Source: Bhargavaea ullalensis
GTDB lineage: Bacteria > Bacillota > Bacilli > Bacillales_A > Planococcaceae
Length of the DNA: 64,000 nucleotides
Strand: one strand, 5' to 3'
NCBI RefSeq assembly: GCF_040545425.1
Contig: NZ_JBEPLW010000006.1
Below the pieces are notes generated by a model that was not told where the DNA came from, ran no database searches, and worked only from the letters and a program-made list of their open reading frames with translations. Every line of letters begins with the position of its first letter. Position 1 is the stretch's first letter. This document shows, piece after piece, positions 54,516-62,738 of this stretch. The position numbers and the translations under genes were made by a program.

Positions 54516-55721
54516 ATGACATACAAAGAAATCCTCATCCGATACGGAGAACTTTCCCTGAAGGGGAAAAACCGAAATTTCTTCATCCGGAAGCTGCGTG
54601 ACAACATCCGGAAAATAATGAAAGACCTGGACTCGGTGAAAGTGAAGTCCGAACATGACCGGATGTTCCTGTTTGCCGATGATCCGGGTGAAATGGAAGA
54701 AGCGATCCGGCGCCTGCCGGAAGTGTTCGGCATCCAGTCGTTCAGTCCCGCCGTCCACTGCAAAGCCGACATCGAAGTGATCAAGGAGACCGCCGCGGGC
54801 ATCCTCGCCGGGACGGACAGGGAAGGCAGGACATTCAAGGTTGAAGCGCGACGTGCGGACAAGACATTTCCGCTGAAGACGAACGACATCCAGCAAGAGC
54901 TCGGCGGGCACCTGCTTCCGCTTTACCCCGAACTCACCGTCAAGATGAAGAACCCAGACATCAAGCTGCTGGTCGACATCCGGGAAGACGGCGCCTATCT
55001 TTCCACCGAGACGATCCGGGGCGCGGGCGGCCTGCCTGCGGGATCCAACGGCCATGCATTGCTCATGCTCTCGGGCGGGATCGACAGCCCGGTTGCCGGA
55101 TACATGATGATGAAGCGCGGCCTGAAGCTCGACGTCATTCATTTCCACAGTCCGCCGTTCACGAGCGAACAGTCAAAACAGAAAGTCGTGGAACTGGCGG
55201 AACGTTTGAGCCGCTTCGGCACACGCGTCCGCATGCATACGATCCACTTCACCGAGATCCAGCAGGCGATCCAGGATACGATGCCGTCCGCGCTGACGAT
55301 GACAACAACGCGGCGTCTGATGATGAAAATCACGGATCTCGTCCGGGAGGAAATCGGGGCAAAAGCGATCGTTACCGGCGAAAGCCTCGGCCAGGTAGCC
55401 AGCCAGACTCTCGACAGCCTGAGCGCAATCAATGAAGTGACGAACACGCCGGTCCTCCGCCCTCTCATCGCTTTGGACAAACTGGACATCATCTCGGTGG
55501 CCGAGAATATCGGCACATACGAAACATCGATTCGTCCGTTCGAGGACTGCTGCACCATCTTTACGCCGTCCCATCCGGCCACAAAGCCGAAAACGGAGAA
55601 AGTCATTTATTATGAAGGCAATGCAGACTTCGGCCCGATGATCGACCGCGCCGTCGCCGGGCGGGAGATCATTGAACTTCCGCTCAATCAGAAAGAGGAT
55701 CCGTTCGCAGGCCTGCTTTGA
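54516..55721 (+). CDS. thiI: tRNA 4-thiouridine synthetase ThiI
   Basis: A 401-residue enzyme: an N-terminal ferredoxin-like and THUMP domain (residues 1-165) for tRNA binding, and a PP-loop domain with LMLSGGIDSPVAGYMMM that adenylates U8. Conserved cysteines occur in EDCCTIFTPSHP. The rhodanese domain of E. coli ThiI is lacking, as is normal in Bacillus, where NifZ provides the persulfide. ATG at 54516 with AAAGGG in the nifZ end. It forms an operon with nifZ. Confidence 0.95.
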   Translation: MTYKEILIRYGELSLKGKNRNFFIRKLRDNIRKIMKDLDSVKVKSEHDRMFLFADDPGEMEEAIRRLPEVFGIQSFSPAVHCKADIEVIKETAAGILAGTDREGRTFKVEARRADKTFPLKTNDIQQELGGHLLPLYPELTVKMKNPDIKLLVDIREDGAYLSTETIRGAGGLPAGSNGHALLMLSGGIDSPVAGYMMMKRGLKLDVIHFHSPPFTSEQSKQKVVELAERLSRFGTRVRMHTIHFTEIQQAIQDTMPSALTMTTTRRLMMKITDLVREEIGAKAIVTGESLGQVASQTLDSLSAINEVTNTPVLRPLIALDKLDIISVAENIGTYETSIRPFEDCCTIFTPSHPATKPKTEKVIYYEGNADFGPMIDRAVAGREIIELPLNQKEDPFAGLL

Positions 55722-55750
55722 TTTTATGAACAAATTTCCATAAGCCGTTT

Positions 55751-55780
55751 TGCATGATTTTTGCCGACCCGCACATTCTA
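55751..55780 (+). promoter_or_regulatory. Sigma-G type forespore promoter of sspA
   Basis: TGCATG, 17-bp spacer, CATTCTA, fitting the sigma-G consensus (TGHATR and CATWNTA). Confidence 0.72.
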
Positions 55781-55803
55781 TGTGCACAAGGAGGTGAACA
55801 ATC

Positions 55804-56013
55804 ATGGCAAGCAACAACAGCAACAACTCCAACCAGCTGCTCGTACCGGGCGTGCGCCAGGCCCTCGATCAGATGAAGTACGAAATCGCCCAGGAATTTG
55901 GTGTTCAGCTCGGTGCCGACGCAACATCGCGTGCCAACGGATCCGTTGGCGGAGAAATCACAAAGCGTTTGGTTTCGATGGCACAGCAACAAATGAAAGG
56001 CACGAACCAGTAA
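55804..56013 (+). CDS. sspA: Alpha/beta-type small acid-soluble spore protein
   Basis: A 69-residue SASP. The Gln/Asn-rich N-terminus is followed by LLVPGVRQALDQMKYEIAQEFGV, which contains the spore-protease GPR cleavage region (EIAQEFGV), and by the second conserved block LGADATSRANGSVGGEITKRLV. It coats spore DNA in the A-like form and protects it from UV and heat; it is degraded at germination. The start follows AAGGAGGTG. With the sigma-G-type promoter it indicates the organism makes or recently made endospores. It lies after thiI as in B. subtilis. Confidence 0.96.
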   Translation: MASNNSNNSNQLLVPGVRQALDQMKYEIAQEFGVQLGADATSRANGSVGGEITKRLVSMAQQQMKGTNQ

Positions 56014-56022
56014 CAAATCCGG

Positions 56023-56050
56023 GACCGCCCTCTTGCAGGGCGGTCTTTCT
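56023..56050 (+). terminator. Terminator of sspA
   Basis: GACCGCCCT and AGGGCGGTC around a short loop, followed by TTTCT. Confidence 0.8.
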
Positions 56051-56094
56051 ATGTTTCCCGAGGAAACCGCCAGCTTTGGAATTGAATTTCTATT

Positions 56095-56123
56095 TTGAAA
56101 AGAGCCACTTGAAGGCGTATAAT
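56095..56123 (+). promoter_or_regulatory. Sigma-A promoter of the acyl-CoA synthetase gene
   Basis: TTGAAA, 17-bp spacer, perfect TATAAT, about 30 bp before the start codon. Confidence 0.78.
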
Positions 56124-56151
56124 GAAAACGATCATAAAAAGGGGTGATTGC

Positions 56152-57720
56152 ATGAAACGGGAAGATCTGCTGGCACCGGAAAAATACAATCTTTCTTCGG
56201 AATTCGAGAAGTATGCAGCCGATGAAAACCGGAAAGCCCTGATCTGGACTGACGGGGAAACAGAGCAGGAGATTACATATGCGGAATTGATGGTTCTTGC
56301 AAACCGCTGCGCCAATGTGCTTGCATCGCACGGTCTCGGCAAGGGTGATACCGTCCTGATCATGATGCCCCGGCTCGTGGAAGCTTATGTGACTTACGTG
56401 GCGGCGCTGAAGGCCGGCATTGTCGTCATTCCGAGTTCCGAAATGCTTCGGGCGTCAGACATCGAATATCGACTTGAGCACAGCGGAGCGAAAGCAATCA
56501 TTGCCTATGCGCCTTTTGCGGAACAATTCAGAGACGTGACCAATATGGACGGTGTCAGCTTGTTCATCGTCGGGGAAAAAGCAGCTGGGGGTATCCCGCT
56601 TCTGGAAGAAATGAATCAGGCTTCAACGGATTTTCAAGCTGCCGACACGAAAAGCGGGGACATGGCTTTTCTTTCCTACACGTCCGGCACGACCGGAAAG
56701 CCGAAGGGCGTCGTCCATACACACGGCTGGGGCTTTGCCCATCTGCGGACGACCGCGGCAAATTGGCTCGGCATCGAGGACGGCGATACGGTATGGGCAA
56801 CTGCGAGTCCGGGCTGGCAGAAATGGATCTGGTCACCGTTCCTCGCGACACTCGGCAGCGGTTCGACCGGCTTTGTCTTTAACGGACGGTTTGATCCGGA
56901 GAAGTACCTGGAGCTGATCGGCAAATACCGGGTGAATGTTCTTTGCTGCACGCCGACGGAATATCGTCTCATGGCCAAAACCGGCAGTCTCGGTGAATAT
57001 GACCTTTCTTCGCTGCACAGCGCCGTGTCGGCAGGGGAGCCGCTCAACGTGGAAGTGATCGAGAAATTTGCCCGCGAAGCCGGCCTTGAAGTGCGGGACG
57101 GATACGGGCAGACGGAAAATACGCTTCTCGTCGGGACGATGAAGGGGATGGAAGCCCGACCCGGATCGATGGGCAAGCCGACGCCGGGCAACCGGGTGGA
57201 AATCATCGACGAATTCGGCGAGCCGTGCGAGCCGGGCGTTCCGGGAGACATCGCCGTCCACGTGGAGACGCCGGCATTGTTCAAGGAATACCTGAAAGAT
57301 CCGGAGCGGACGAGCATGCAGTTCCGCGGCGATTATTATGTGACCGGGGATCGGGCGAGCAAAGACGAGGACGGATACTTCTGGTTTGAAGGACGCGGAG
57401 ACGACATCATCATCTCGTCCGGCTACACCATCGGGCCTTTTGAAGTCGAGGACGCACTCACGAAGCATCCGCTTGTGAAAGAATGCGCGGTCGTGGCAAG
57501 CCCGGATGAAGTCCGAGGGAATATCGTCAAGGCATTCATCGTGCTCGTTGATCCGGAAGAAGCTTCGGGAGAACTCGTCCGGGAGCTGCAGGACCACGTG
57601 AAGGAACTGACCGCTCCGTATAAATACCCGAGGGCGATCGAGTTCATCGACGAACTGCCGAAGACCACTTCCGGCAAGATCATGCGAGTTGAACTGCGCA
57701 AGCGGGAAAGTGCGAAGTAA
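56152..57720 (+). CDS. ytcI: Acyl-CoA synthetase, YtcI-like (medium-chain/MACS branch)
   Basis: A 522-residue adenylate-forming enzyme. The P-loop LSYTSGTTGKPKGVVH, motif DGYGQTENTL, hinge YFWFEGRGDDIIISSGYTIGP and the catalytic lysine in LPKTTSGKIMRVELRKRE can all be read. It resembles MACS-type fatty acyl-CoA ligases and B. subtilis YtcI, found near thiI and sspA there too. The chain-length preference is not set by sequence alone. The ATG at 56152 follows AAAGGGGTG and is preceded by a strong promoter. A dispersed repeat follows the stop. Confidence 0.88.
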   Translation: MKREDLLAPEKYNLSSEFEKYAADENRKALIWTDGETEQEITYAELMVLANRCANVLASHGLGKGDTVLIMMPRLVEAYVTYVAALKAGIVVIPSSEMLRASDIEYRLEHSGAKAIIAYAPFAEQFRDVTNMDGVSLFIVGEKAAGGIPLLEEMNQASTDFQAADTKSGDMAFLSYTSGTTGKPKGVVHTHGWGFAHLRTTAANWLGIEDGDTVWATASPGWQKWIWSPFLATLGSGSTGFVFNGRFDPEKYLELIGKYRVNVLCCTPTEYRLMAKTGSLGEYDLSSLHSAVSAGEPLNVEVIEKFAREAGLEVRDGYGQTENTLLVGTMKGMEARPGSMGKPTPGNRVEIIDEFGEPCEPGVPGDIAVHVETPALFKEYLKDPERTSMQFRGDYYVTGDRASKDEDGYFWFEGRGDDIIISSGYTIGPFEVEDALTKHPLVKECAVVASPDEVRGNIVKAFIVLVDPEEASGELVRELQDHVKELTAPYKYPRAIEFIDELPKTTSGKIMRVELRKRESAK

Positions 57721-57766
57721 GTTCTTTGAAGGGTCCGCTCCATTGCCGGATCAACTTAATTAAAGT

Positions 57767-57885
57767 AAAAGCAAGGACACTGGTTGCTTTCCGCGGGCGA
57801 ACCGCCAAGCCTCCTCCGGCCCATAGCCGTGCAGGGTCTCGGCCGGCCGGCTCTCCCGCCGAGGCTGCGGCGTCCTTGCTTTTTG
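57767..57885. repeat. Dispersed structured repeat, copy 3 (between ytcI and rarD)
   Basis: About 119 bp with AAAAGCAAGGAC and GTCCTTGCTTTTT ends and the inner blocks TGCTTTCCGCGGGC, CCGCCAAGCCTCCTCCGG, GCAGGGTCTC and GGCCGGCT. It is uninterrupted. It makes an open frame upstream of rarD that should not be taken for coding sequence, and may end ytcI transcription as a hairpin. Confidence 0.85.
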
Positions 57886-57956
57886 TTTTTGACAGAGAGA
57901 ATTTATCCGGCCGGGGAAATACGGAAAAACTGCCGGATGGGAAAGAAGGGAAGCCC

Positions 57957-58868
57957 GTGGACGGGAAAGAAAAACAAGGCATCATCTGGGCAGCGGCGGC
58001 TTATCTGCTCTGGGGCATTTTGCCGATCTACTGGAAACTGCTCGGCCATGTCCCAAGCAGCGAGATCCTCGCCCACAGGATTTTCTGGGCGTTCATCACA
58101 ACAATGGCCGTCGTACTCATCACAGGCCAGGCGGGAAAGCTGAAGGCGGACTTCCTGGAGCTCTGGAAGAGGAAAAAAGAATTTTGGAGCCTGTTCGCAG
58201 CGTCCGTCCTCGTTTCCGGGAACTGGTTTTTATTCATATGGGCAGTCAACAACGGACATATCGTGCAGACGAGCCTCGGCTATTACATCAACCCGCTCCT
58301 CTCGATCCTGCTCGGAATCATTTTCCTGAAGGAGCGGCTGCTGGCGGCGGAAAAAGTCGCGGTTCTGCTGGCGGCGGCCGGCGTGCTGATCATCACGATT
58401 TCATTCGGCCAGTTTCCATGGCTGTCGTTCGGTCTGGCGATGTCGTTCGCGTTCTACGGCCTGCTGAAAAAGACGATCCATCTTGATGCACTCCGGGGGT
58501 TGACGATCGAAACGGCATTCATCGCCCCGTTCGCGGCAGTTTATCTGGCCGTTGTCTTTGCGGGCGGTGACTCGGCATTTCTCCATTCAGGCAGCAAGTC
58601 GGCCACCCTTCTGGTTTTGTCGGGGGCGGCCACGGCAGTGCCGCTCGTCCTGTTTGCTAAGGGGGCGCAAAATATTCCGCTTTACCTGCTCGGATTCCTG
58701 CAGTACATCGCCCCGACGCTCATGCTGTTCCTTGGAGTCATCATCTACGGAGAACCGTTCGGGCTGATCGAGCTCATTGCGTTTTCCTTCATCTGGTCGG
58801 GGCTTATCCTCGTGACGGCCTCTAAATTCCGGCTGATGAGGAAAATGAGGGCCGCCTCTGCAAAATGA
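57957..58868 (+). CDS. rarD: RarD protein (EamA/DMT-family transporter)
   Basis: A 303-residue membrane protein of the 10-helix DMT superfamily, RarD branch. It opens with GIIWAAAAYLLWGILPIYWKLLGHVPSSEILAHRIFWAF, the RarD signature (split over helices 1 and 2), and carries LGYYINPLLSILLGIIFLKER in the first half and LQYIAPTLMLFLGVIIYGEP in the second. RarD proteins are predicted metabolite or drug exporters; the substrate is unknown. The start is GTG at 57957 with AGAAGGGA upstream; the longer frame would translate the dispersed repeat and is rejected. Confidence 0.87.
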   Translation: MDGKEKQGIIWAAAAYLLWGILPIYWKLLGHVPSSEILAHRIFWAFITTMAVVLITGQAGKLKADFLELWKRKKEFWSLFAASVLVSGNWFLFIWAVNNGHIVQTSLGYYINPLLSILLGIIFLKERLLAAEKVAVLLAAAGVLIITISFGQFPWLSFGLAMSFAFYGLLKKTIHLDALRGLTIETAFIAPFAAVYLAVVFAGGDSAFLHSGSKSATLLVLSGAATAVPLVLFAKGAQNIPLYLLGFLQYIAPTLMLFLGVIIYGEPFGLIELIAFSFIWSGLILVTASKFRLMRKMRAASAK

Positions 58869-58927
58869 AACGTTTTGGCGGCTGGCCCGTATAAAAGAAG
58901 GCTGCACTCATTAGGAGGGATACAAAG

Positions 58928-59935
58928 ATGAATATGAAACGATGGCTGGCACTTGGTGCGGCGGTTCTTCTGTTTGCCGTCGCAGCCGGCGTCAACATGG
59001 CATCCGCCTTGTTTACAAAAGACTGGTCCTCCGTCATGGAGGAAACGTTCGGTGCTTCTCAGGGACAGATGGAATACGTCCTGGAAGAGGGGGATGTGCG
59101 CGACCGGATCGCGCTGCTCCGGGTGGAAGGCGTGATCCAGGACACCGGTGCCGCCTCCCCGCTGTTCGCCACCGGATACAACCACCAGGCCTTCATGGAA
59201 CAGCTGGACTTTATCCGTGATGACAAATCGGTGAAGGGGGTTGTCCTTTATGTGGATTCGCCTGGAGGCGGAGTATTGGAATCCTCTGATATCCGGGACA
59301 AGATTGTAGAAGTTCAGGAGGAACGGGAAATTCCGTTCTACGTAAGCATGGGCGGGCTCGCCGCTTCCGGCGGCTACTACATATCGGCTCCGGCAGACAA
59401 GATCTTCGCCCACAAAGAGACGATGACCGGGTCCATCGGCGTCATCATGGAAAGCATCAACTACGGGGAGTTTGCGGACAAGCACGGGATCGATTTTGTG
59501 ACGATCAAGTCCGGCAAATACAAAGACATCCTCAGCCCGTCGCGCGAAATGACCGGTGAGGAACGCGCGATGCTCCAGGAAATGCTGAACGACTCATATG
59601 AACGGTTTGTGGATGTCATCGAGGACGGCCGGGGAATGAGCGAAGCCGAAGTGAAGAAGTGGGCAGACGGCCGGATCATGAACGGCCGCCAGGCGATTGA
59701 GGCGGGCCTCGTCGATGAGACGGGCCGGCTTGAAGATGCCGTTGCCGCAATGCGGAAAGACCATGACCTCGGCAAAGCCGAACTGTTCGAGTACGGAATC
59801 GACTCCGGTTTCGGCTCGCTCTTCGGAGCCAAGATGCAGTCCATGTTCAAAGGAGATCTGGAGACCCAGATCATCGGCCAGGTGCTGGCAGACTACAATT
59901 CACCGCGCATGATGTATCTGTATGGTGAGAAGTGA
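58928..59935 (+). CDS. sppA: Signal peptide peptidase SppA
   Basis: A 335-residue serine-lysine protease of the S49 family. The catalytic Ser147 lies in GGLAASGGYYIS and Lys199 in KSGKYKDILSPS, the same numbers as in B. subtilis SppA. One N-terminal membrane helix (residues 5-26) tethers the dome-shaped octamer to the outer face of the membrane, where it degrades leftover signal peptides and aids resistance to some bacteriocins. ATG with TTAGGAGGG upstream. It is followed by yteJ after 12 nt, the B. subtilis operon. Confidence 0.94.
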   Translation: MNMKRWLALGAAVLLFAVAAGVNMASALFTKDWSSVMEETFGASQGQMEYVLEEGDVRDRIALLRVEGVIQDTGAASPLFATGYNHQAFMEQLDFIRDDKSVKGVVLYVDSPGGGVLESSDIRDKIVEVQEEREIPFYVSMGGLAASGGYYISAPADKIFAHKETMTGSIGVIMESINYGEFADKHGIDFVTIKSGKYKDILSPSREMTGEERAMLQEMLNDSYERFVDVIEDGRGMSEAEVKKWADGRIMNGRQAIEAGLVDETGRLEDAVAAMRKDHDLGKAELFEYGIDSGFGSLFGAKMQSMFKGDLETQIIGQVLADYNSPRMMYLYGEK

Positions 59936-59947
59936 GGAGGGATGAAG

Positions 59948-60478
59948 ATGCAACACTCCCGAATGACTGACGGCGGACCGGAAGCCAGATGGCATGCCGT
60001 CCGGGCATACGCCGGATTCTGGATCCGTTTCTGGGCTTATCTGATCGACCTGATCGTCCTCGGGTCGCTCAGCATGCTGATCATCCGGCCTCTGTTCCGG
60101 GCGACCGGACTGGAGATCGGCGCTTCGGGGATTTTCGCTCCGTATCAAATCACGACGGCAGCCGTCTTCTTCCTTTACTTTGTCCTGATGACCAAATTCT
60201 TCGGGCAGACGGTCGGGAAGATGGTGACGGGCATCCGGGTGATCCGGCGGGACGGGGGCCCTCTTGACTGGGGAACGGTCCTGTTCAGGGAATGGATCGG
60301 CCGGTTCCTTTCCAAGACGCTGCCGGTGCTTTACTGGATTGTCGGCTTCACGCCGAAAAAGGAAGCGGTCCATGATTTCATCGCGGACACGCTCGTCATC
60401 CATGAGGAACGCTATATGAATGAAAGGGTGCCGGCGGCGGCAGAGCCGTCCGGATTGCAAGACGGCCCGGCAGTTTAG
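59948..60478 (+). CDS. yteJ: RDD-family membrane protein YteJ
   Basis: A 176-residue protein with an RDD domain: YAGFWIRFWAYLIDLIVL gives the Arg and two Asp-type positions in helix 1, a second helix is at TTAAVFFLYFVLMTKFFG, and TVGKMVTGIRVIRRDG follows. RDD proteins are small polytopic membrane proteins of unknown action. In B. subtilis YteJ is cotranscribed with sppA and was reported to modulate SppA activity. The ATG at 59948 is preferred over one 6 nt earlier because AGGAGG would be too close to the latter. Confidence 0.87.
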   Translation: MQHSRMTDGGPEARWHAVRAYAGFWIRFWAYLIDLIVLGSLSMLIIRPLFRATGLEIGASGIFAPYQITTAAVFFLYFVLMTKFFGQTVGKMVTGIRVIRRDGGPLDWGTVLFREWIGRFLSKTLPVLYWIVGFTPKKEAVHDFIADTLVIHEERYMNERVPAAAEPSGLQDGPAV

Positions 60479-60506
60479 TACACTTGGATGAAAAGGAGGC
60501 GTTTTC

Positions 60507-61013
60507 ATGGTACAAGTAACATTCCAGAAAAACCCCGTGACATTGCTCGGGACAGAAGTGCAGGTCGGGGATCAGGCACCGGATTTCACCGTGCTGACAA
60601 ATGACCTGAAGCCGTATACGCTGAAAGAGACAGAAGGCAAAGTGCGCCTCATCAGCGTTATCCCGTCAATCGACACGGGCGTCTGCTCGGCGCAGACGAA
60701 GCGTTTCAATGAATCGGTGACCGCACTCGGCGATGATGTCGCCGTGCTGACAATCTCCGTCGATCTCCCGTTTGCCCAGGCGCGCTGGAAAGCGACGGAA
60801 GGGCTGGACCAGGTGGTGGCGCTTTCGGATCACCGGGACCTGTCGTTCGGCCTGGCCTACGGAACGGTCATGAAAGAGCTGCGCCTCCTTGCCAGAAGTG
60901 TCTTCGTCATCGACAAAGACGGGAAAGTGACTTATGCGGAATATGTTCCGGAAGGCACGGATCACCCGGATTATGACAAAGCGCTTGAAGCAGTGAAAAA
61001 ACTGACGAAATAA
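60507..61013 (+). CDS. tpx: Thiol peroxidase Tpx, lacking the resolving cysteine
   Basis: A 168-residue peroxiredoxin of the Tpx subfamily. The peroxidatic cysteine is Cys60 in SIDTGVCSAQTKRFNE. The resolving cysteine, normally after DLPFAQARF/W, is replaced by lysine (DLPFAQARWKATEGLD, Lys95), and the protein has no other cysteine. The remaining conserved segments (VALSDHRDLSFGLAYGTVM, LARSVFVIDKDGKV) are normal. Tpx reduces peroxides in the cytoplasm with thioredoxin; the variant would need another thiol as partner. ATG with AAAGGAGG upstream. It lies between yteJ and ytxK as in B. subtilis. Confidence 0.92.
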   Translation: MVQVTFQKNPVTLLGTEVQVGDQAPDFTVLTNDLKPYTLKETEGKVRLISVIPSIDTGVCSAQTKRFNESVTALGDDVAVLTISVDLPFAQARWKATEGLDQVVALSDHRDLSFGLAYGTVMKELRLLARSVFVIDKDGKVTYAEYVPEGTDHPDYDKALEAVKKLTK

Positions 61014-61019
61014 ACATTT

Positions 61020-61050
61020 GAGAAACCCACTCGGGCGAGTGGGTTTCTCC
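61020..61050 (+). terminator. Hairpin between tpx and ytxK
   Basis: GAGAAACCCACTC pairs perfectly with GAGTGGGTTTCTC around a GGGC loop. Only a short T-rich stretch follows, so it may be a leaky terminator or an attenuator for ytxK. Confidence 0.7.
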
Positions 61051-61065
61051 ATTTGGAGGCTGAAC

Positions 61066-62004
61066 ATGGAAACGAACACCGAGATTCTTTTCACCTTCCT
61101 CGACGGGCATGCCACCCGGCTTTCGGAGAAGGAAGAACTGCTCTATCTTGAGGGACTGTATGAAACCGCAAAGGCATGGGCGGAAGGGAAGATTGAGCCG
61201 GAAACCGGTGAAGCGACGAAAGAGGAAATCCGGAAAGCGCTGCAGCTCGCAGTGTTGAAAGGCATGAGGGCAAGCGCTCAGCCCCATCACCAGATGACGC
61301 CGGATTCCATCGGACTGCTTGCCGGGTACTTCACTGACCGGCTGTCGAAAGGACGTCCTTACGTGACGCTGTTCGATCCGGCTGCCGGCACGGGAAACCT
61401 TTTGTTCACGGTCATGAACTTCATGGACGGACGGACCGCCGCATCAGCGGTTGAAATCGATGACCTCCTCATCCGGATTGCCGCGGTGACGGCGGATCTG
61501 CTTGCACAGCCGGTGTCGCTCTATCACCAGGATGCGCTCCGTCCGCTGATGGTCGATCCAGTGGACTTCATCATCTCCGACCTGCCCGTCGGTTATTATC
61601 CGGACGATGTGAATGCGGCGGATTACAAGCTGAAAGCGGATGAAGGCCATTCGTATGCCCATCATCTGTTTATCGAGCAGTCGATGCGCCACCTGAAAAA
61701 AGGCGGTCACGGCCTCTTCATCGTGCCGGCCAACCTGTTTGATTCACAGTTTGCCACCCAGCTCCATACGTTCCTGAAAGACGAGGCCGAGATCCTGGCT
61801 GTTCTTGCCCTTCCGTCCGGCCTGTTTAAAACCCAGGCACACGCAAAAAGCATCCTCATCCTGAAAAAACCGGATCTGGAACAGGGGCCAAAGCCCGAAG
61901 TGCTCCTCGCCAACGCACCGGACATGAAGAACGCCAAGGCACTGGAGAGTTTCTTTGCCAAGGTGGATGCCTGGGCGGAGGAAAATGGCTACCGGACAAA
62001 TTGA
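61066..62004 (+). CDS. ytxK: YtxK, class I SAM-dependent (N6-adenine type) methyltransferase
   Basis: A 312-residue protein. A helical N-terminal domain (residues 1-95) leads into a methyltransferase fold with LFDPAAGTGNLLFTV (SAM-binding motif I), VEIDDLLIRIAA and IISDLPVGYYPDD, the last standing where DNA N6-adenine methylases have NPPY; HAKSILILKKP ends the domain. It resembles type I HsdM cores but lacks partners. The substrate is unknown. The ATG at 61066 follows TTGGAGGC. The gene follows tpx as in B. subtilis, but the ackA normally behind it is absent in this window. Confidence 0.87.
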   Translation: METNTEILFTFLDGHATRLSEKEELLYLEGLYETAKAWAEGKIEPETGEATKEEIRKALQLAVLKGMRASAQPHHQMTPDSIGLLAGYFTDRLSKGRPYVTLFDPAAGTGNLLFTVMNFMDGRTAASAVEIDDLLIRIAAVTADLLAQPVSLYHQDALRPLMVDPVDFIISDLPVGYYPDDVNAADYKLKADEGHSYAHHLFIEQSMRHLKKGGHGLFIVPANLFDSQFATQLHTFLKDEAEILAVLALPSGLFKTQAHAKSILILKKPDLEQGPKPEVLLANAPDMKNAKALESFFAKVDAWAEENGYRTN

Positions 62005-62013
62005 ATGAATGAA

Positions 62014-62046
62014 AAAATCCGGCCGCAGTGATGCAGGCCGGATTTT
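62014..62046. terminator. Bidirectional terminator between ytxK and the usp gene
   Basis: AAAATCCGGCC pairs with GGCCGGATTTT; A and T runs fit both directions. Confidence 0.87.
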
Positions 62047-62050
62047 CGGA

Positions 62051-62518
62051 TTATTCTTCTGTTGCGGCGTTTTCCTTTTCTTCCGTACGGACAACGAGCA
62101 CATCACATTTTGAACTGCGGACGATGGTTTCGGAGATGCTCCCGATGAGGAAGCGTTCCACCGCATTCAGGCCGGTCGCTCCGCAGATGATCAGGTCTGC
62201 CTGTACTTTCTTTGAAACGTCCCGAGGGATCATCGTCTTCGGAGAGCCGTATTCGATAATGATGTTCACATCTTTCACGCCGGCTTTTTCGGCTTCATTG
62301 CGGTAATCCGTCAGCAGCTGCTGTGCAAAGCCCTGCGCACGCTCGGCGATGGAGCGGTCATAGGCCTCCACTGCGGCAAACGAGCGGGTATCAATGATGT
62401 TGACGAGATTCAGCGTGGCGTTGTTGCGCTTCGCGATCCCGACGGACTTTTTGAAAGCCCACTCCGCTTCTTTGGAGCCGTCGACGGCCACCAGGATATT
62501 TTTGTAGTTGAGTGTCAT
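62051..62518 (-). CDS. Universal stress protein, UspA family
   Basis: A 155-residue single Usp domain. The N-terminus YKNILVAVDGSKEAEWAF and the C-terminal ATP-binding motif GATGLNAVERFLIGSISE (G-2x-G-9x-G-S) are typical of ATP-binding Usp proteins; VRSSKCDVLVVR ends the fold. Usp proteins form dimers and are induced by starvation or stress; their precise role is not known. The ATG at 62518 follows GGAGGGAAAC. It is divergent from ald. Confidence 0.9.
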   Translation of the reverse strand: MTLNYKNILVAVDGSKEAEWAFKKSVGIAKRNNATLNLVNIIDTRSFAAVEAYDRSIAERAQGFAQQLLTDYRNEAEKAGVKDVNIIIEYGSPKTMIPRDVSKKVQADLIICGATGLNAVERFLIGSISETIVRSSKCDVLVVRTEEKENAATEE

Positions 62519-62625
62519 CCTGTTTCCCTCCTTCTGGATCTTATTTGTACTTTTCGACAGAAGGTGCGCCGACTCCTTCATCCGGGAAGGCGGTTTTTGT
62601 CAACATGGTGACAGGAATTCCGTAT

Positions 62626-62640
62626 TTGAAATGCTTTCAA
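62626..62640. promoter_or_regulatory. Perfect inverted repeat overlapping the ald promoter
   Basis: TTGAAA, TGC, TTTCAA. It covers the probable -35 region (TTTCAA, 16 bp before TAGAAT at 62657-62662). It resembles a cre site but lacks the central CG, so the cognate protein is unknown. Confidence 0.5.
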
Positions 62641-62738
62641 CATTCGGCAAACATGATAGAATAGAAGTGCAAAAGCAGAGGGCGGCATCCCGTCCCGCTG
62701 GTGAGCAACAATGGGATTTTAAGTAGGAGGGTTTTGGA

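Noticed and set aside
57726..57956. N-terminal extension of RarD
   Set aside because: The extra 77 codons translate the dispersed repeat; RarD homologues begin near the GTG at 57957, which has its own ribosome site.
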